Below are positions 16,309 through 26,199 of a DNA stretch of 64,000 bases, in pieces. This stretch comes from Agrobacterium vitis. Lineage in GTDB: Bacteria > Pseudomonadota > Alphaproteobacteria > Rhizobiales > Rhizobiaceae. Within the stretch, counting starts at the first letter, position 1, and every line of letters starts with the position of its first letter. The notes under the pieces were generated by a model, which saw only the letters and a program-made list of their open reading frames with translations, did no database searches and had not been told where the DNA came from. The stretch is taken from the NCBI RefSeq assembly GCF_014926405.1, contig NZ_JACXXJ020000005.1, positions 2,423,001 to 2,487,000 on the forward strand, written 5' to 3'. The position numbers were made by a program, and so were the translations under genes.

Positions 16309-18492
16309 TTACAGGCTGTTGACAGATTCCAGCAGGCTGGCGCTGATACCGCTGGTCGAAGAGCTGCCGCCGAGAATGGTCAGCGCGGCATTGGCCGAGG
16401 AGCCGGTATTGTTCTCCAGATCGTACATGGCCGTAAAGCGTTGCAGGAATTTCTTCTGCTTTTCAGGATCACTCAGATCCTTCAGGTCCATTTTCTTCTC
16501 GATGACCTTTTTCTGCTGCTCGATATCCATATTGCTCATATCGCTGGGCAGACTATAGGCGGTGCGGAACACTTCCAGCAGCGCTGTATCGCCGAGAATG
16601 TCATAGGCCGAGGTAATGGTCGACGACATGCGATCCCAGTAAAGGGCAAGGCGCACACCCTGGTCGCTTTCGCCCTGTTCGTTTTCAAGGGTCTGGTGCA
16701 GATAGAGATTTTCGGTGTTAAAGGTCTCACTGCGGTTCTGCACACCATCGGCATTTTCCTGGGAAATCTTGCCGCTACTGTCAAAATTATAGGAGGCGAC
16801 GAATTTCGCATAGCCCTCGTCGGCCTGGGTGTTGGCAAAGCTCTTCGGATCGGTGAGATCAGATGAAAACAACTGCTTGAGCATGTCGTCACTGACATCT
16901 TCCGGGTCGAGCCCCTGCGCTGTCAGGGCAAAATCCACCAGTTTGCGATCCTTGAGCAAATCCGTGACGGATGACACCTTGACGATGTTTTCCTGGTAAT
17001 ATTTGGAATCCTCCTCCGCCGCGGTCTTGGCGTCGGTCTGCTCCTTGCCTTCGAGAAAGCGGGTCTTCTGGACGATATAATCCTTGGCCACTTCGGTAAT
17101 GGTGCGCTCCGATTGGGCCAGAAGCGGCACGTCAGCGGTCCCATCCTCCTTGAAATTGAAGGCGGACGCCAGGCTGATCAGCCGCTCATCCCGGGTCTTG
17201 TTGGCATAGCTCTTGGGATCATTCATATCGCTGGTCAGAACCTTTTTCAGGTCCGCCTTGGAAAACTCGTCCGTTTCGATACCATAGGCCTTCATCACCA
17301 TATCGTAGATTTTCTCATTGCCGAGCAGGTCATCAACCTTGGTAATGGATTTCATCTGCGTGGAATAATAGGTGGTTAGGCTGCTGAGATCCGCTTGGTC
17401 CTGATCATCGTAATTGGTCATATAGCCGCTGGCGGTCTGGGCCAGCTGGGTCTCGCTCTGGGCATTTCCAGCCGTGGCATTGCCGCTGGTGTCGAAGTTG
17501 AACATGGCAGCGATCTTCGCATACTCTCCCTTCACCTTGCCCTGGGTATTGGCATAGCTGTTGGCGTCGTTGAGATCGCTGGTGACGATATTCTCAAAGG
17601 TGGATTTCAGCGTGTTCTTGTCCATGCCCAGCGCTGTCTTCACATAGCTGAACAGCCGCGAATCCCCTGTTATATCCGAGGCCTTGGTGACAGTGGCGAT
17701 CTTTTCCTTGTAGTAAGCGGCTTCGCGCTCGGCCCGGTAGGCGGTCTCGGTGCTGGGAACCTCCTCCAGATAGAGATCTTCCATCTCCGTTTTCTGCTCG
17801 GAGGTCTGGGCCGTCGCGTTTTTCAGCGAACCGTCGGTATTGAAGGAAAAGGCTTTGGCGATATTCAGGTAATCCGACTTGTTGGTGGTCAGCGTATTGA
17901 CGTAACTTGTACTGTCGTTGACATCGCTGGTCAGGACCTTTTTCAAATGGTCGGTGGAATAATATTTGGTGTCGAGCCCATAGGATTCGAGCACGAATTT
18001 GGTCAGACGACTGTTTTTCAAGAGGTCATCGACATTGGTGACCTTGTCGATAGCGGAATCGTAATATTGAACCTCTTCCTTGGCATCGTCGCCTTCGGTG
18101 ACAAGCGATTGCTTGTAAAGGCCAATCACATCCTCTTCCTGCTTGTCGGTCTGGATGTCAGCGGTCTCGGCAGAAAAATTGAAGGACCTGGCAAAATCGC
18201 GATAACGGTCGTCGGCCAGTTTGTTGGCATAGCTGTTTTCGTCGGACAGATCGCTTTCCAGCACCTTTTTCATGAAGGCCTTGGCATAGGTCATGTCTTC
18301 AAGGCCGTTGGCCTTCATCGTATATTGGTAGAGCCGGTCGTCGTTCATGAAGTCGTCGACGGTTTTGACCTTGCCGATATTCTCCTGGTAATATTTCTGC
18401 TCGCGGGCCACCTCAGGCTCCTGAGACACGCGCTTCAGGCTCGCTTTCATATCGCGATTGACAAGATCATAACCGACATAAGTAGACACCAT
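16309..18492 (-). CDS. DUF1217 protein with six repeats (flagellum-associated family)
   Basis: A 727-residue protein made of six copies of a roughly 110-residue unit. Each contains a YY..I..V...DDLL start, a central short helix ending SDLNDP.SYAN, and a closing A..FNF. DUF1217 proteins occur mostly in alphaproteobacterial flagellar gene clusters, usually as shorter proteins; the function is unknown. No flagellar gene is nearby. The ATG at 18492 (MVSTYVGYDLV) fits the family N-terminus and is preceded by GAGGA; an in-frame upstream start would add unrelated residues. No signal peptide or membrane segment is seen. Confidence 0.85.
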   Translation of the reverse strand: MVSTYVGYDLVNRDMKASLKRVSQEPEVAREQKYYQENIGKVKTVDDFMNDDRLYQYTMKANGLEDMTYAKAFMKKVLESDLSDENSYANKLADDRYRDFARSFNFSAETADIQTDKQEEDVIGLYKQSLVTEGDDAKEEVQYYDSAIDKVTNVDDLLKNSRLTKFVLESYGLDTKYYSTDHLKKVLTSDVNDSTSYVNTLTTNKSDYLNIAKAFSFNTDGSLKNATAQTSEQKTEMEDLYLEEVPSTETAYRAEREAAYYKEKIATVTKASDITGDSRLFSYVKTALGMDKNTLKSTFENIVTSDLNDANSYANTQGKVKGEYAKIAAMFNFDTSGNATAGNAQSETQLAQTASGYMTNYDDQDQADLSSLTTYYSTQMKSITKVDDLLGNEKIYDMVMKAYGIETDEFSKADLKKVLTSDMNDPKSYANKTRDERLISLASAFNFKEDGTADVPLLAQSERTITEVAKDYIVQKTRFLEGKEQTDAKTAAEEDSKYYQENIVKVSSVTDLLKDRKLVDFALTAQGLDPEDVSDDMLKQLFSSDLTDPKSFANTQADEGYAKFVASYNFDSSGKISQENADGVQNRSETFNTENLYLHQTLENEQGESDQGVRLALYWDRMSSTITSAYDILGDTALLEVFRTAYSLPSDMSNMDIEQQKKVIEKKMDLKDLSDPEKQKKFLQRFTAMYDLENNTGSSANAALTILGGSSSTSGISASLLESVNSL

Positions 18493-19085
18493 GGCACTGC
18501 GTTCCTCGATAAGCTCCAAAAGCGCCGCCCGCCACGTCCCTGGCTGCAACGCCCTCAATCACCGCATGACCCTGCCCCTGACCACCCCTGGCCGGTTGCG
18601 TCATGCGGATGTCGGGTAACCCATCATGGCCTACCTGCCTTGCTCCTGGCTTTTGCCGCAAGGCAGAATGGCGTCAAGCCAGAGATACTCACATGCCTGG
18701 CGCCCGCCGTATTCCATTTGCGGCATTCACACTACAACCTGCCAAACACAACCCGAAAGCAATTTTACGGCAGTTCTACACGTATTGTGAAATTCACCGA
18801 TCATACCAATAAAGGTTGGTGACCGACGCAGGTTGTCGTAGCATTATCATTCAAACATAGTAGAATACTCTTAACTAATCCTTCACAATTTTACAAAAGC
18901 CGTTCACCAAATCGAAACCGTTAGCGCTGGCAATTCGATAACCATCTGGAACGGCAAAGTTTTCTTAACCGCGATTTTTAAGCGGTCCGGAACCCGGCAA
19001 GGCTATCTTTGGCCTCAGAGGACGAAAAGTCCCAGTGAAAAGAGCAGATGCAATAACGGCTCTCAGGTAAAACAAGGGTAGTAAG
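18493..19085. other. Intergenic region between DUF1217 and DUF6101 genes
   Basis: About 590 bases between two divergent genes. The right half (18780-19000) is AT-richer and probably carries promoters for both. No gene, repeat or terminator could be supported; short frames here have no family signature or ribosome binding site. Confidence 0.45.
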
Positions 19086-19667
19086 ATGACGAACACGGTT
19101 ATGAAGCCCGTCTGGGCCGGAGCAACGTTTCGACTGGAACCATCACGGTTTCCGCAACATGTGACTTATACGTTGCGCGATGCTTCCGGCCCTGGTGCTT
19201 CCGGAAATGTCTCCGTTACACTCGACGAGCGCGGTGCCGTGCTGCGCAAGATCCTGCCGGCCAGCGGCTTGCCGATGTCCTTTGCCCTTCCAGCCCGGGC
19301 TTTCAAAGGGATTGCCGCCCGCGCCATCGACCATGGCAATGGCGAAGTGACCGTGACGCTGGAACTGCATCATGCTGATCCGGACCTGTGCATTCCGCTG
19401 CTGGTTGCCCATGATCTCTGTGACATTGCCGCCGACTGGCGCAGCTGGGCCGAAACCTTCCGCATTCCGATGCTGATGGTCGAGGCGGACGGCGTTGCCC
19501 GGCCGCTGGAAGAGCATCTGGGCGAATTGCGCGCCGAACCGCCGCGCAGCCGCCGCCGCCATTCCTATTTCGCAGAGCGCCGTCCGCGCTTCCTGGTCCG
19601 CCGCACAACCGGTTCGCTGGGTGTTGCGATGAAAATTTCCGGCAAGGAAATCATCGCCCGCCGTTAA
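19086..19667 (+). CDS. DUF6101 family protein
   Basis: A 193-residue cytoplasmic protein with no signal peptide or membrane helix. It resembles a conserved, uncharacterised family of Rhizobiales (DUF6101). The N-terminal half is predicted beta-rich (VTYTLRDASG, NVSVTLDERGAVLRKILP). It contains a short basic stretch, PPRSRRRHSYFAERRPRFLVRR, near residues 148-169 before a C-terminal GSLGVAMKISGKEIIARR. No function is established. It is monocistronic, with a hairpin terminator downstream. Confidence 0.75.
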   Translation: MTNTVMKPVWAGATFRLEPSRFPQHVTYTLRDASGPGASGNVSVTLDERGAVLRKILPASGLPMSFALPARAFKGIAARAIDHGNGEVTVTLELHHADPDLCIPLLVAHDLCDIAADWRSWAETFRIPMLMVEADGVARPLEEHLGELRAEPPRSRRRHSYFAERRPRFLVRRTTGSLGVAMKISGKEIIARR

Positions 19668-19696
19668 CAGAGCGGTTGTCGATACGCGAATATTTT

Positions 19697-19732
19697 AACA
19701 TGGCTCACCGGAAAAGGCGGGCCATGTTTCGT
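19697..19732 (+). terminator. Rho-independent terminator of the DUF6101 gene
   Basis: Arms AACATGGCTCACC and GGCGGGCCATGTT pair with one or two mismatches around GGAAAA and are followed by TTCGTTTT on the plus strand, 30 bases after the stop. Confidence 0.7.
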
Positions 19733-19788
19733 TTTGAGGCGACGCACCCCGGAAAATGTCCTCCGCCATGTCTGAACGTTGGCGGCAA

Positions 19789-20841
19789 TTATGCCGCCTC
19801 GGCGCGCTCAACCTCGACAGTCACATGGGATAGAGCGGCAATCTGGGACAGTTTTTCGCGGTACCAAGCAGGAGATTGCGGCTCGCGTGCCACCAGCGAA
19901 ACGATGGCACCGTGATGACCGGGGCCTAATTGCCAGACGTGGAGGTCGGCAATATCGACCCCTTCCGCCTCGATCACCCGGCGGATAGTGCCGGAGAGGT
20001 CTTCGCCATCCGAGACATGATCAAGCAAAACCATGCCGCTATCGCGCATCAGGCCGAAGGCCCAACTGCCGATGACCAGCGCACCGACCACACCGATCAG
20101 CGGATCGAGCCAGAGCCAGCCGAAAAGACTGCCAAGCAGCAATGCCGCTATCGCCATCACCGATGTCAACGCATCCGCCAGCACATGAATATAGGCCGCG
20201 CGCAAGTTGCGGTCGCCGCCAGCATGGCTGCCGATGGCTTCGGAATGAGCGTGATGGCCGTGCTCGTGATGCCCATGGTCATGTTTATGCCCATGTCCAT
20301 GCCCGTGATGATGGTCTTCCTGAAGCAGCAGCGCGCAGACCAGATTAACGGCCAGACCGATAATCGCGATGACGATGGCTTCGCTAAAGTCGATGGCGAC
20401 CGGCTGAAACACCCGCCAGAGGCTTTCCCAGGCAATGATAACAGCCACGAGGCCGAGAAAGATCGCGCTGGAAAAGGCGGCCAGATCACCAAATTTGCCG
20501 GTCCCAAAGGTAAAGTCACTGTTATCAGCATGGCGCCGCGCCAGGCTATAGGCGAGCGCCGAAACAAAAATCGCCCCGGCATGGGTAGCCATATGCCAGC
20601 CATCCGCCGTCAGCGCCATGGAGCCGAACAGATTGCCCGCGACGATTTCCACCACCATCATCACCGTGGTGACGCCAATCACCGCCCAGGTACGACGCTC
20701 GTTGCGCCGATGGTTCCGGCCAAGGAAGACATGGCTGTGGCGATTGCCCGGCTGGTGCTGGTGCGGATGATCATGATCGCCTTGCCCGGGAGGATGGTGG
20801 TCATGCGTATGATGATCGTGAGACGTCGGGTCCGGGGTCAT
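19789..20841 (-). CDS. dmeF: Cation diffusion facilitator DmeF (Co/Ni efflux)
   Basis: A 350-residue CDF-family exporter with six membrane helices. The metal-site residues are seen in TADGWHMATHAG (helix 2) and HVLADALTS (helix 5). It has a His-rich N-terminus (HDHHTHDHHPPGQGDHDH) and a second His-rich loop of about 30 residues between helices 4 and 5. In Rhizobium and Agrobacterium DmeF exports cobalt and nickel. The ATG overlaps the stop of the repressor gene by four bases, forming a dmeRF operon. Family and operon context agree. Confidence 0.9.
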   Translation of the reverse strand: MTPDPTSHDHHTHDHHPPGQGDHDHPHQHQPGNRHSHVFLGRNHRRNERRTWAVIGVTTVMMVVEIVAGNLFGSMALTADGWHMATHAGAIFVSALAYSLARRHADNSDFTFGTGKFGDLAAFSSAIFLGLVAVIIAWESLWRVFQPVAIDFSEAIVIAIIGLAVNLVCALLLQEDHHHGHGHGHKHDHGHHEHGHHAHSEAIGSHAGGDRNLRAAYIHVLADALTSVMAIAALLLGSLFGWLWLDPLIGVVGALVIGSWAFGLMRDSGMVLLDHVSDGEDLSGTIRRVIEAEGVDIADLHVWQLGPGHHGAIVSLVAREPQSPAWYREKLSQIAALSHVTVEVERAEAA

Positions 20842-21113
20842 TTCAGGTAGCTCCTGATCACGTCAATGAGTTCGTCGGCACCGTGATGGCGCTCGGATGC
20901 ATTGAGATTTTCGGCAACGATATGCTCGCGGATATGCTCCTCAACCAGTTCGGTCATCAGCCCGGTCAGGGCTCCCCGCACCGAGGCCGTCAGGTTCATG
21001 ATATCGCCGCACGGCTTTTCCGCCAGAAGCGCGGTTTCGATGGCCTCCATCTGTCCCTTCATCCGGCGGATGCGGGCGAGAAGCTTGACCTGGTGTTTGA
21101 TTGTGTGGCTCAT
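20838..21113 (-). CDS. dmeR: DmeR, RcnR/CsoR-family Ni/Co-responsive repressor
   Basis: A 91-residue all-helical repressor. The residues used by RcnR-type proteins for Ni/Co are all present: His3 (MSHTIKH), Cys35 (EKPCGD), and the two histidines of EEHIREH. Metal binding releases it from a G/C-tract operator. It precedes dmeF with a four-base overlap. A G-tract palindrome begins three bases before its ATG. No Shine-Dalgarno is visible, so the transcript may be leaderless. Confidence 0.92.
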   Translation of the reverse strand: MSHTIKHQVKLLARIRRMKGQMEAIETALLAEKPCGDIMNLTASVRGALTGLMTELVEEHIREHIVAENLNASERHHGADELIDVIRSYLK

Positions 21114-21116
21114 AGT

Positions 21117-21133
21117 ATAGGGGGGTACCCTAT
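21117..21133. promoter_or_regulatory. DmeR operator
   Basis: ATAGGGGGGTACCCTAT: a G/C tract flanked by inverted ATAGGG/CCCTAT, the operator form of RcnR-like repressors. It ends three bases from the dmeR start codon, so repressor binding would cover the translation start and the promoter's downstream edge. Confidence 0.8.
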
Positions 21134-21187
21134 TTTGAAGCGAAATACAAGAACGTTCTTATATTCCGCAGCCGTCGGGCCGAGTGA

Positions 21188-22141
21188 TCAGGCGAAGGGA
21201 ATAGCAGCAACCAGACCGATGAACAGGATCAGCCCGACCTTGCCATTCAGCTTGAACAGCGCCAGACACTGAACCGGATTATGGATATCCAGCACCTTGA
21301 TCTGGTAGCCGAGCAGAACCAGCGCCACCAGCAGTCCGAGATAGGCGGGGAAACCGGCACCGGCCAGCACGAAGGACAAGGCCAGCAACAGACCCATCGC
21401 ACCGTAAAATCCGGTCAGCCAGATCTTGGTGTCCTCGGCAAACAGCCTTGCGGTGGAGCGCACGCCGATCAGGGCGTCGTCCTCCTTGTCCTGATGGGCA
21501 TAGATCGTGTCATAGCCAATGGTCCAGACCACGGCAGCGACATAGAGCAGCATGGCGGCGATAGACATTGACCCCGTCAACCCGGCCCAACCCATCAACC
21601 CACCCCAGGAAAAGGCCAGGCCAAGGAAAAACTGCGGCCAATCGGTAAACCGCTTGGCGAAGGGATAGATCACCACGATGGCCAGCGACGCCAGGCCAAG
21701 CAGGATGGAAAAGCCGTTGAAGCAGAATAGCACGGCAGCGCCCACCACCAACTGCGCGACGATGAACAGCTTAGCTTGGCCCCGCGTCACCCGCCCCGAA
21801 GGCAAGGGGCGCGAGCGGGTGCGGGCAACCTCCATATCGATCTTCTCATCGACCAGATCATTATAGGTGCAACCGGCACCGCGCATGGCGACGGAGCCGA
21901 CAAAAAACAGAAGAAGATGGGCGATGAAGGTAAGGACCGGCAAGGCTCCGCTGGATGCCAGAAAATTGGCCGCCAGCGCCGATGACCAGAAGCACGGCCA
22001 CATCAGCAATTCCCAGCCGATCGGCCGGTCCCAGCGGGCCAGCTGCGCATAGGGCCAGACCGCCCGTGGCAACAGGCGGTAGACCCAATTATCAGAAAGC
22101 GCGTCCTGGACGCGGGCGGTGGTGTCGCTGGCGGTGCTCAT
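21188..22141 (-). CDS. ubiA: 4-hydroxybenzoate polyprenyltransferase UbiA
   Basis: A 317-residue membrane prenyltransferase of ubiquinone synthesis, joining a long polyprenyl diphosphate to 4-hydroxybenzoate. Both Asp-rich motifs are present: NDLVDEKIDMEVARTRSRPL and, later, YAHQDKEDD. About eight membrane helices are visible. The ATG at 22141 (MSTASDTT) was preferred to an upstream frame extension with no family similarity; its ribosome site is weak. The polyprenyl donor could be made by the synthase encoded at 42607. Confidence 0.94.
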   Translation of the reverse strand: MSTASDTTARVQDALSDNWVYRLLPRAVWPYAQLARWDRPIGWELLMWPCFWSSALAANFLASSGALPVLTFIAHLLLFFVGSVAMRGAGCTYNDLVDEKIDMEVARTRSRPLPSGRVTRGQAKLFIVAQLVVGAAVLFCFNGFSILLGLASLAIVVIYPFAKRFTDWPQFFLGLAFSWGGLMGWAGLTGSMSIAAMLLYVAAVVWTIGYDTIYAHQDKEDDALIGVRSTARLFAEDTKIWLTGFYGAMGLLLALSFVLAGAGFPAYLGLLVALVLLGYQIKVLDIHNPVQCLALFKLNGKVGLILFIGLVAAIPFA

Positions 22142-22212
22142 GCTGACGTGATAGCCCAAATCCGCGCCTAAGAAAACTGTCCTTAAGCCTTGGCCAACAG
22201 GCACCGGCTCAT

Positions 22213-23469
22213 TCAGAACAACACCTTTTCCAAGGGTGTGCGCAACGCTTCCGCCGCCTTCAGCGCCTCTTCACGCCCAGCGATATAGTCGCGATTGTCG
22301 GGCACGCTCATCCGCTTCTTGGTGACTTGCAGTTGGAAAATGAAGAAATCCTCGTGGGTGAAGGCCATTTCTGAGCCTGCGAGATAAAACTCCCACATCC
22401 GCACGAAGCGTTCGTCATAAAGCCGCGCCGCCTCTTCGCGCCGCGCCAGGAATCGCTCTCGCCAATGGCGCAGCGTATGAGCGTAATGCATCGGCAGAAT
22501 TTCGCAATCGGCCACCAGCAGGCCGGATTTTTCGATGGCCGGCAGGACTTCGGCGAGCGAAGGAATATAGCCGCCGGGGAAGATATACTTCTCGAAAAAC
22601 GGATTGTTGTAGAGCGCCGGATAAGGCTGGCCGATGGAATGCAGGATCATCACCCCATCATCCTGCATCAGTTCGTGGACCTTGCGGAAATAATGCCGGT
22701 AATGGGTTGGGCCGACATGCTCGAACATGCCGACCGACACCAGCCGATCAAAAGGCTGGGACTTCAGGGTCCGGTAATCCTGCAAGTCGAAACGCAATTT
22801 GTCGCCAAGACCGCGCTTGCGCGCCCGTTCGCGCGACACCTTCAGCTGTTCTTCGCTGAGCGTGATACCGCTGACATCGACCCCGCAGGTTTCCGCCAGA
22901 TAGATCGCCATGCCACCCCAGCCGGAGCCGATTTCCAGCACCCGCTGGCCCGGCTCGGCCATCAGCTTTGCGGCAATATGGCGCTTCTTCACCAATTGCG
23001 CCTCTTCCAGCGAAATGCCGGGCGGATTGAAATAGGCGCAGGAATATTGCCAGTCTTCATCGAGAAACAGGTCGAACAGCTTGGCGCTGAGATCGTAATG
23101 ATGGGCAACATTGCGCTGGTTGCGGTTAACAGGCAAAGCCCCCCGCACTTTCGCCGCCACCACCCGCAGCAGCCCGCGCCAGACCATCGGAAAGGTCAGG
23201 TCGGACACCAGCGTATTGGTTTTCACCAGTGCCAGCAGGTCGTAAATATCGCCTTTTTCGAAGGCCATCCGGCCCTGCATGTAGATCTCACCCAGCTTCA
23301 GCTGCGCATCGCGATAGATCTCGTCTTCTGCCTGGTCATCGAAGAAATGGATCGCAATCGGCGGTCCTGAACCATCTCCGAAACGCTGCATCTGGCCATC
23401 GGCCCCGATGACCTCCAGCGTGCCTTTTCGGATGATCCGCATCAACATACCACGAAGAGACGATGCCAT
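22213..23469 (-). CDS. cfa: Cyclopropane-fatty-acyl-phospholipid synthase
   Basis: A 418-residue SAM-dependent enzyme that converts double bonds in membrane phospholipid acyl chains to cyclopropane rings. The N-terminal lipid-interacting domain of about 130 residues is followed by a methyltransferase fold with SAM loop VLEIGSGWGGMAIYLAE and the downstream VSVGMFEHVG. The ATG at 23469 has an outstanding AGGAGGTG ribosome site seven bases upstream. It is monocistronic between ubiA and tex. Some rhizobia have more than one cfa paralogue. Confidence 0.94.
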   Translation of the reverse strand: MASSLRGMLMRIIRKGTLEVIGADGQMQRFGDGSGPPIAIHFFDDQAEDEIYRDAQLKLGEIYMQGRMAFEKGDIYDLLALVKTNTLVSDLTFPMVWRGLLRVVAAKVRGALPVNRNQRNVAHHYDLSAKLFDLFLDEDWQYSCAYFNPPGISLEEAQLVKKRHIAAKLMAEPGQRVLEIGSGWGGMAIYLAETCGVDVSGITLSEEQLKVSRERARKRGLGDKLRFDLQDYRTLKSQPFDRLVSVGMFEHVGPTHYRHYFRKVHELMQDDGVMILHSIGQPYPALYNNPFFEKYIFPGGYIPSLAEVLPAIEKSGLLVADCEILPMHYAHTLRHWRERFLARREEAARLYDERFVRMWEFYLAGSEMAFTHEDFFIFQLQVTKKRMSVPDNRDYIAGREEALKAAEALRTPLEKVLF

Positions 23470-23592
23470 TGACACCTCCTGAAAGGAAAGAGATTGCCTG
23501 TCCGCTAACGGCAACCCTATCCTCTCCAATGGCGCTGACAAGTATGCTTTTGTCACATAATCTTCAAAAACCCAGGGAATGGTCGTAAAAAC

Positions 23593-23633
23593 AAAGCATC
23601 CGCTCACCTCAAGGTGAGCGGATGCTTTTCTTT
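23593..23633 (-). terminator. Rho-independent terminator of tex
   Basis: A perfect 16-base stem (AAAGCATCCGCTCACC / GGTGAGCGGATGCTTT) with a four-base loop, followed on the minus strand by GTTTTTACG. It lies 22 bases beyond the tex stop. Confidence 0.9.
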
Positions 23634-23654
23634 CCCGGAAATGTTATAATTGCG

Positions 23655-25967
23655 CTATTTCTTGCGCATCGCCTCAGCCAGCGCCGCCCCAAGGCCACCC
23701 ATCACGGGCTTTTCATCACGGGCCGGTTTCGGGTTGGCATTGCGCATCACCGCCGGGCCGCGATTGTCGCGGGCGGATGGCGGCGGGGCTTCGCCACCAT
23801 CCTTGCGCATGGTGAGCGCAATGCGCTTGCGCTTCACATCCACTTCCACCACGCGGACCTTGACCACATCACCGGCTTTTACCACCTCATGCGGGTCCTT
23901 GACGAACTTGTCGGCCAGTTGCGAGACATGCACCAAGCCATCCTGATGCACGCCGATATCGACAAAGGCCCCGAAGGCCGCGACATTGGTGACTGTGCCT
24001 TCCAGCAACATGCCGGGTTTCAGGTCGGTGATTTCCTCCACCCCATCGGCAAAGGTGGCAGTCTTGAAGCTCGGGCGTGGGTCACGGCCCGGCTTTTCCA
24101 ACTCGGCCAGAATGTCCTTGACGGTCGGCAGACCGAATTGCTCATCGACGAACTGGCGCGGGTCCAACCCTTTCAACAGGCTGCTGTCGCCCATCAGGGT
24201 GCGCAGATCCCGCCCGCAGGCCGCAACGATTTTCTTGGCAACGCCATAGGCTTCCGGGTGAACAGACGAAGCATCCAGCGGTTCCTTGCCATCGGGAATG
24301 CGCAGAAATCCGGCGCATTGCTCAAACGTGCGCGCACCCAGCCGGGCCACTTTCAGCAATTCCTTGCGACTGGAAAACGGACCAGTCTGGTCACGATGCG
24401 CGACGATTGCCTCAGCAATCGACCCGCCCAGCCCCGATACTCGCGCCAGGAGCGGAGCCGATGCCGTATTGAGATCAACGCCAACAGCATTCACCGCATC
24501 TTCCACCACGGCATCCAGCGAACGGCCTAAACGGCCCTGATCGACATCATGCTGATACTGGCCAACGCCGATGGATTTTGGGTCGATCTTCACCAGTTCC
24601 GCCAGCGGGTCTTGCAGACGCCGCGCAATCGACACCGCACCGCGCAAGGATACATCGAGATTGGGAAATTCCTTGGCGGCCAGTTCCGACGCCGAATAAA
24701 CCGAGGCGCCAGCTTCCGAGACGATCACCTTGGTGGGCTTCTTGCCGGTCGCAGGCAATTGCGCCAGCATATCGGCCACCAGCTTTTCCGTCTCGCGGCT
24801 GCCGGTGCCATTGCCGATCGAAATCAGATCAACGCCATGTTTGCGGATCAGGCTGGCCAGCTCGGCCTGCGTGCCGCGAATGTCGTTTTTCGGCGGAAAA
24901 GGATAGACCGTCGTGGTTTCCAGCACCTTGCCGGTGCCATCCACCACCGCCACTTTCACGCCGGTGCGGATACCCGGATCAAGCCCCATGGTGGGGCGCG
25001 AACCGGCAGGGGCCGCCAGCAGCAAATCCTTGAGATTGCGGGCAAAAACGTGAATGGCCTCTTCCTCGGCCCGCTCACGCAAGTCGCGCATCAAATCCAG
25101 CGACAGCGACATGGAGAGCTTCACCCGCCAGGTCCAGCCCGCCACCTCCATCAGCCATTGGTCGGCGGGGCCTTTTTGGCCGATCTGATAGGCTGACGCA
25201 ATCATCCGATGGGTTGGCTTGATCAGTGAAGTATCGTCCTTGTCCGCCTCGATGGTCAGCGTCAAAATCTCTTCGTTCCAGCCACGCAGCATGGCCAAGG
25301 CCCGGTGGCCCGGCACCGTCGCCCAACGCTCGAAATGGTCGAAATAATCGGCGAATTTCTCGCCAGACGCCTGTTTGCCATCGACCACCTTGGCATAGAG
25401 AATGGCCTTGTCTTTCAAATAATTGCGCAGGCTCTTCAACAGGTCGGCATTTTCCGCCATGGCTTCGGCCACGATATCGCGGGCGCCTTCCAGTGCCGCT
25501 TTGACGTCGGCCACGTCGCCCTTCACATAGGCCTCTGCCAGCTTGGCCGGATCGCCGGTGCGGTCTTCCCAAATCGCATTGGCCAGCGGCTCCAAACCCT
25601 TTTCACGGGCAATTTCGGCACGGGTGCGGCGCTTGGGCTTATAGGGCAGATAGATGTCTTCCAGCTCGGCCTTGGTGGTGGTGCGGGCAATCTTGATGGC
25701 CAATTCATCGGTCATCTTGTCTTGTGATGTGATGCTATCGACAATCGCCTTGCGGCGCGCGCCAAGCTCACGCAGATAGGTCAGGCGCTCGGCCAGATTG
25801 CGCAATTGCGTATCATCCAGCCCGCCGGTCACTTCCTTGCGGTAGCGGGCGATGAAGGGAACCGTCGCGCCACCATCCAGCAAATCCACCGCAGAGATCA
25901 CCTGATCGGCTCGGGCATTGATCTCGCTCGCAATCAGTGCGGCAATGGATTTGATATCGTCGGCCAT
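23655..25967 (-). CDS. tex: Tex transcription accessory / RNA-binding protein
   Basis: A 770-residue Tex protein, the usual length. It has an N-terminal Tex/HTH region ([19 protein letters not shown]), a YqgF-like RNase H fold ([16 protein letters not shown]), helix-hairpin-helix repeats ([14 protein letters not shown]), and a C-terminal S1 RNA-binding domain ([19 protein letters not shown]). Family members bind nucleic acid and affect transcription and stress tolerance. The ATG at 25967 has AAGGAAG upstream; an in-frame extension of over 100 codons contains hydrophobic non-family sequence and is rejected. Divergent from the acyltransferase gene. Confidence 0.95.
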   Translation of the reverse strand: MADDIKSIAALIASEINARADQVISAVDLLDGGATVPFIARYRKEVTGGLDDTQLRNLAERLTYLRELGARRKAIVDSITSQDKMTDELAIKIARTTTKAELEDIYLPYKPKRRTRAEIAREKGLEPLANAIWEDRTGDPAKLAEAYVKGDVADVKAALEGARDIVAEAMAENADLLKSLRNYLKDKAILYAKVVDGKQASGEKFADYFDHFERWATVPGHRALAMLRGWNEEILTLTIEADKDDTSLIKPTHRMIASAYQIGQKGPADQWLMEVAGWTWRVKLSMSLSLDLMRDLRERAEEEAIHVFARNLKDLLLAAPAGSRPTMGLDPGIRTGVKVAVVDGTGKVLETTTVYPFPPKNDIRGTQAELASLIRKHGVDLISIGNGTGSRETEKLVADMLAQLPATGKKPTKVIVSEAGASVYSASELAAKEFPNLDVSLRGAVSIARRLQDPLAELVKIDPKSIGVGQYQHDVDQGRLGRSLDAVVEDAVNAVGVDLNTASAPLLARVSGLGGSIAEAIVAHRDQTGPFSSRKELLKVARLGARTFEQCAGFLRIPDGKEPLDASSVHPEAYGVAKKIVAACGRDLRTLMGDSSLLKGLDPRQFVDEQFGLPTVKDILAELEKPGRDPRPSFKTATFADGVEEITDLKPGMLLEGTVTNVAAFGAFVDIGVHQDGLVHVSQLADKFVKDPHEVVKAGDVVKVRVVEVDVKRKRIALTMRKDGGEAPPPSARDNRGPAVMRNANPKPARDEKPVMGGLGAALAEAMRKK

Positions 25968-26199
25968 GAAACTTCCTTCTTGATCGTGCGGCGCGCACTG
26001 TAGCCAGCCAATCGGGCAACACAACAGCCAAGCAGCGCGCCTCCACAAGAAAGCCGCCAGAAGATCAACCGGCAGGTTAACCATTCCGTCAGGAAATCGC
26101 CAACCGAACAAGGTTAACCATTTATGACCGTTCACTTTTTCTCCGCTGCCCCTATAGTTCAAAATGGAGCAGGCAAACCCTGCCAGGAACAGGTCAGCG

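Noticed and set aside
17395-18822. 475-codon plus-strand open frame opposite the DUF1217 gene
   Set aside because: Repetitive hydrophobic translation is the mirror of the six DUF1217 repeats; no start signal.
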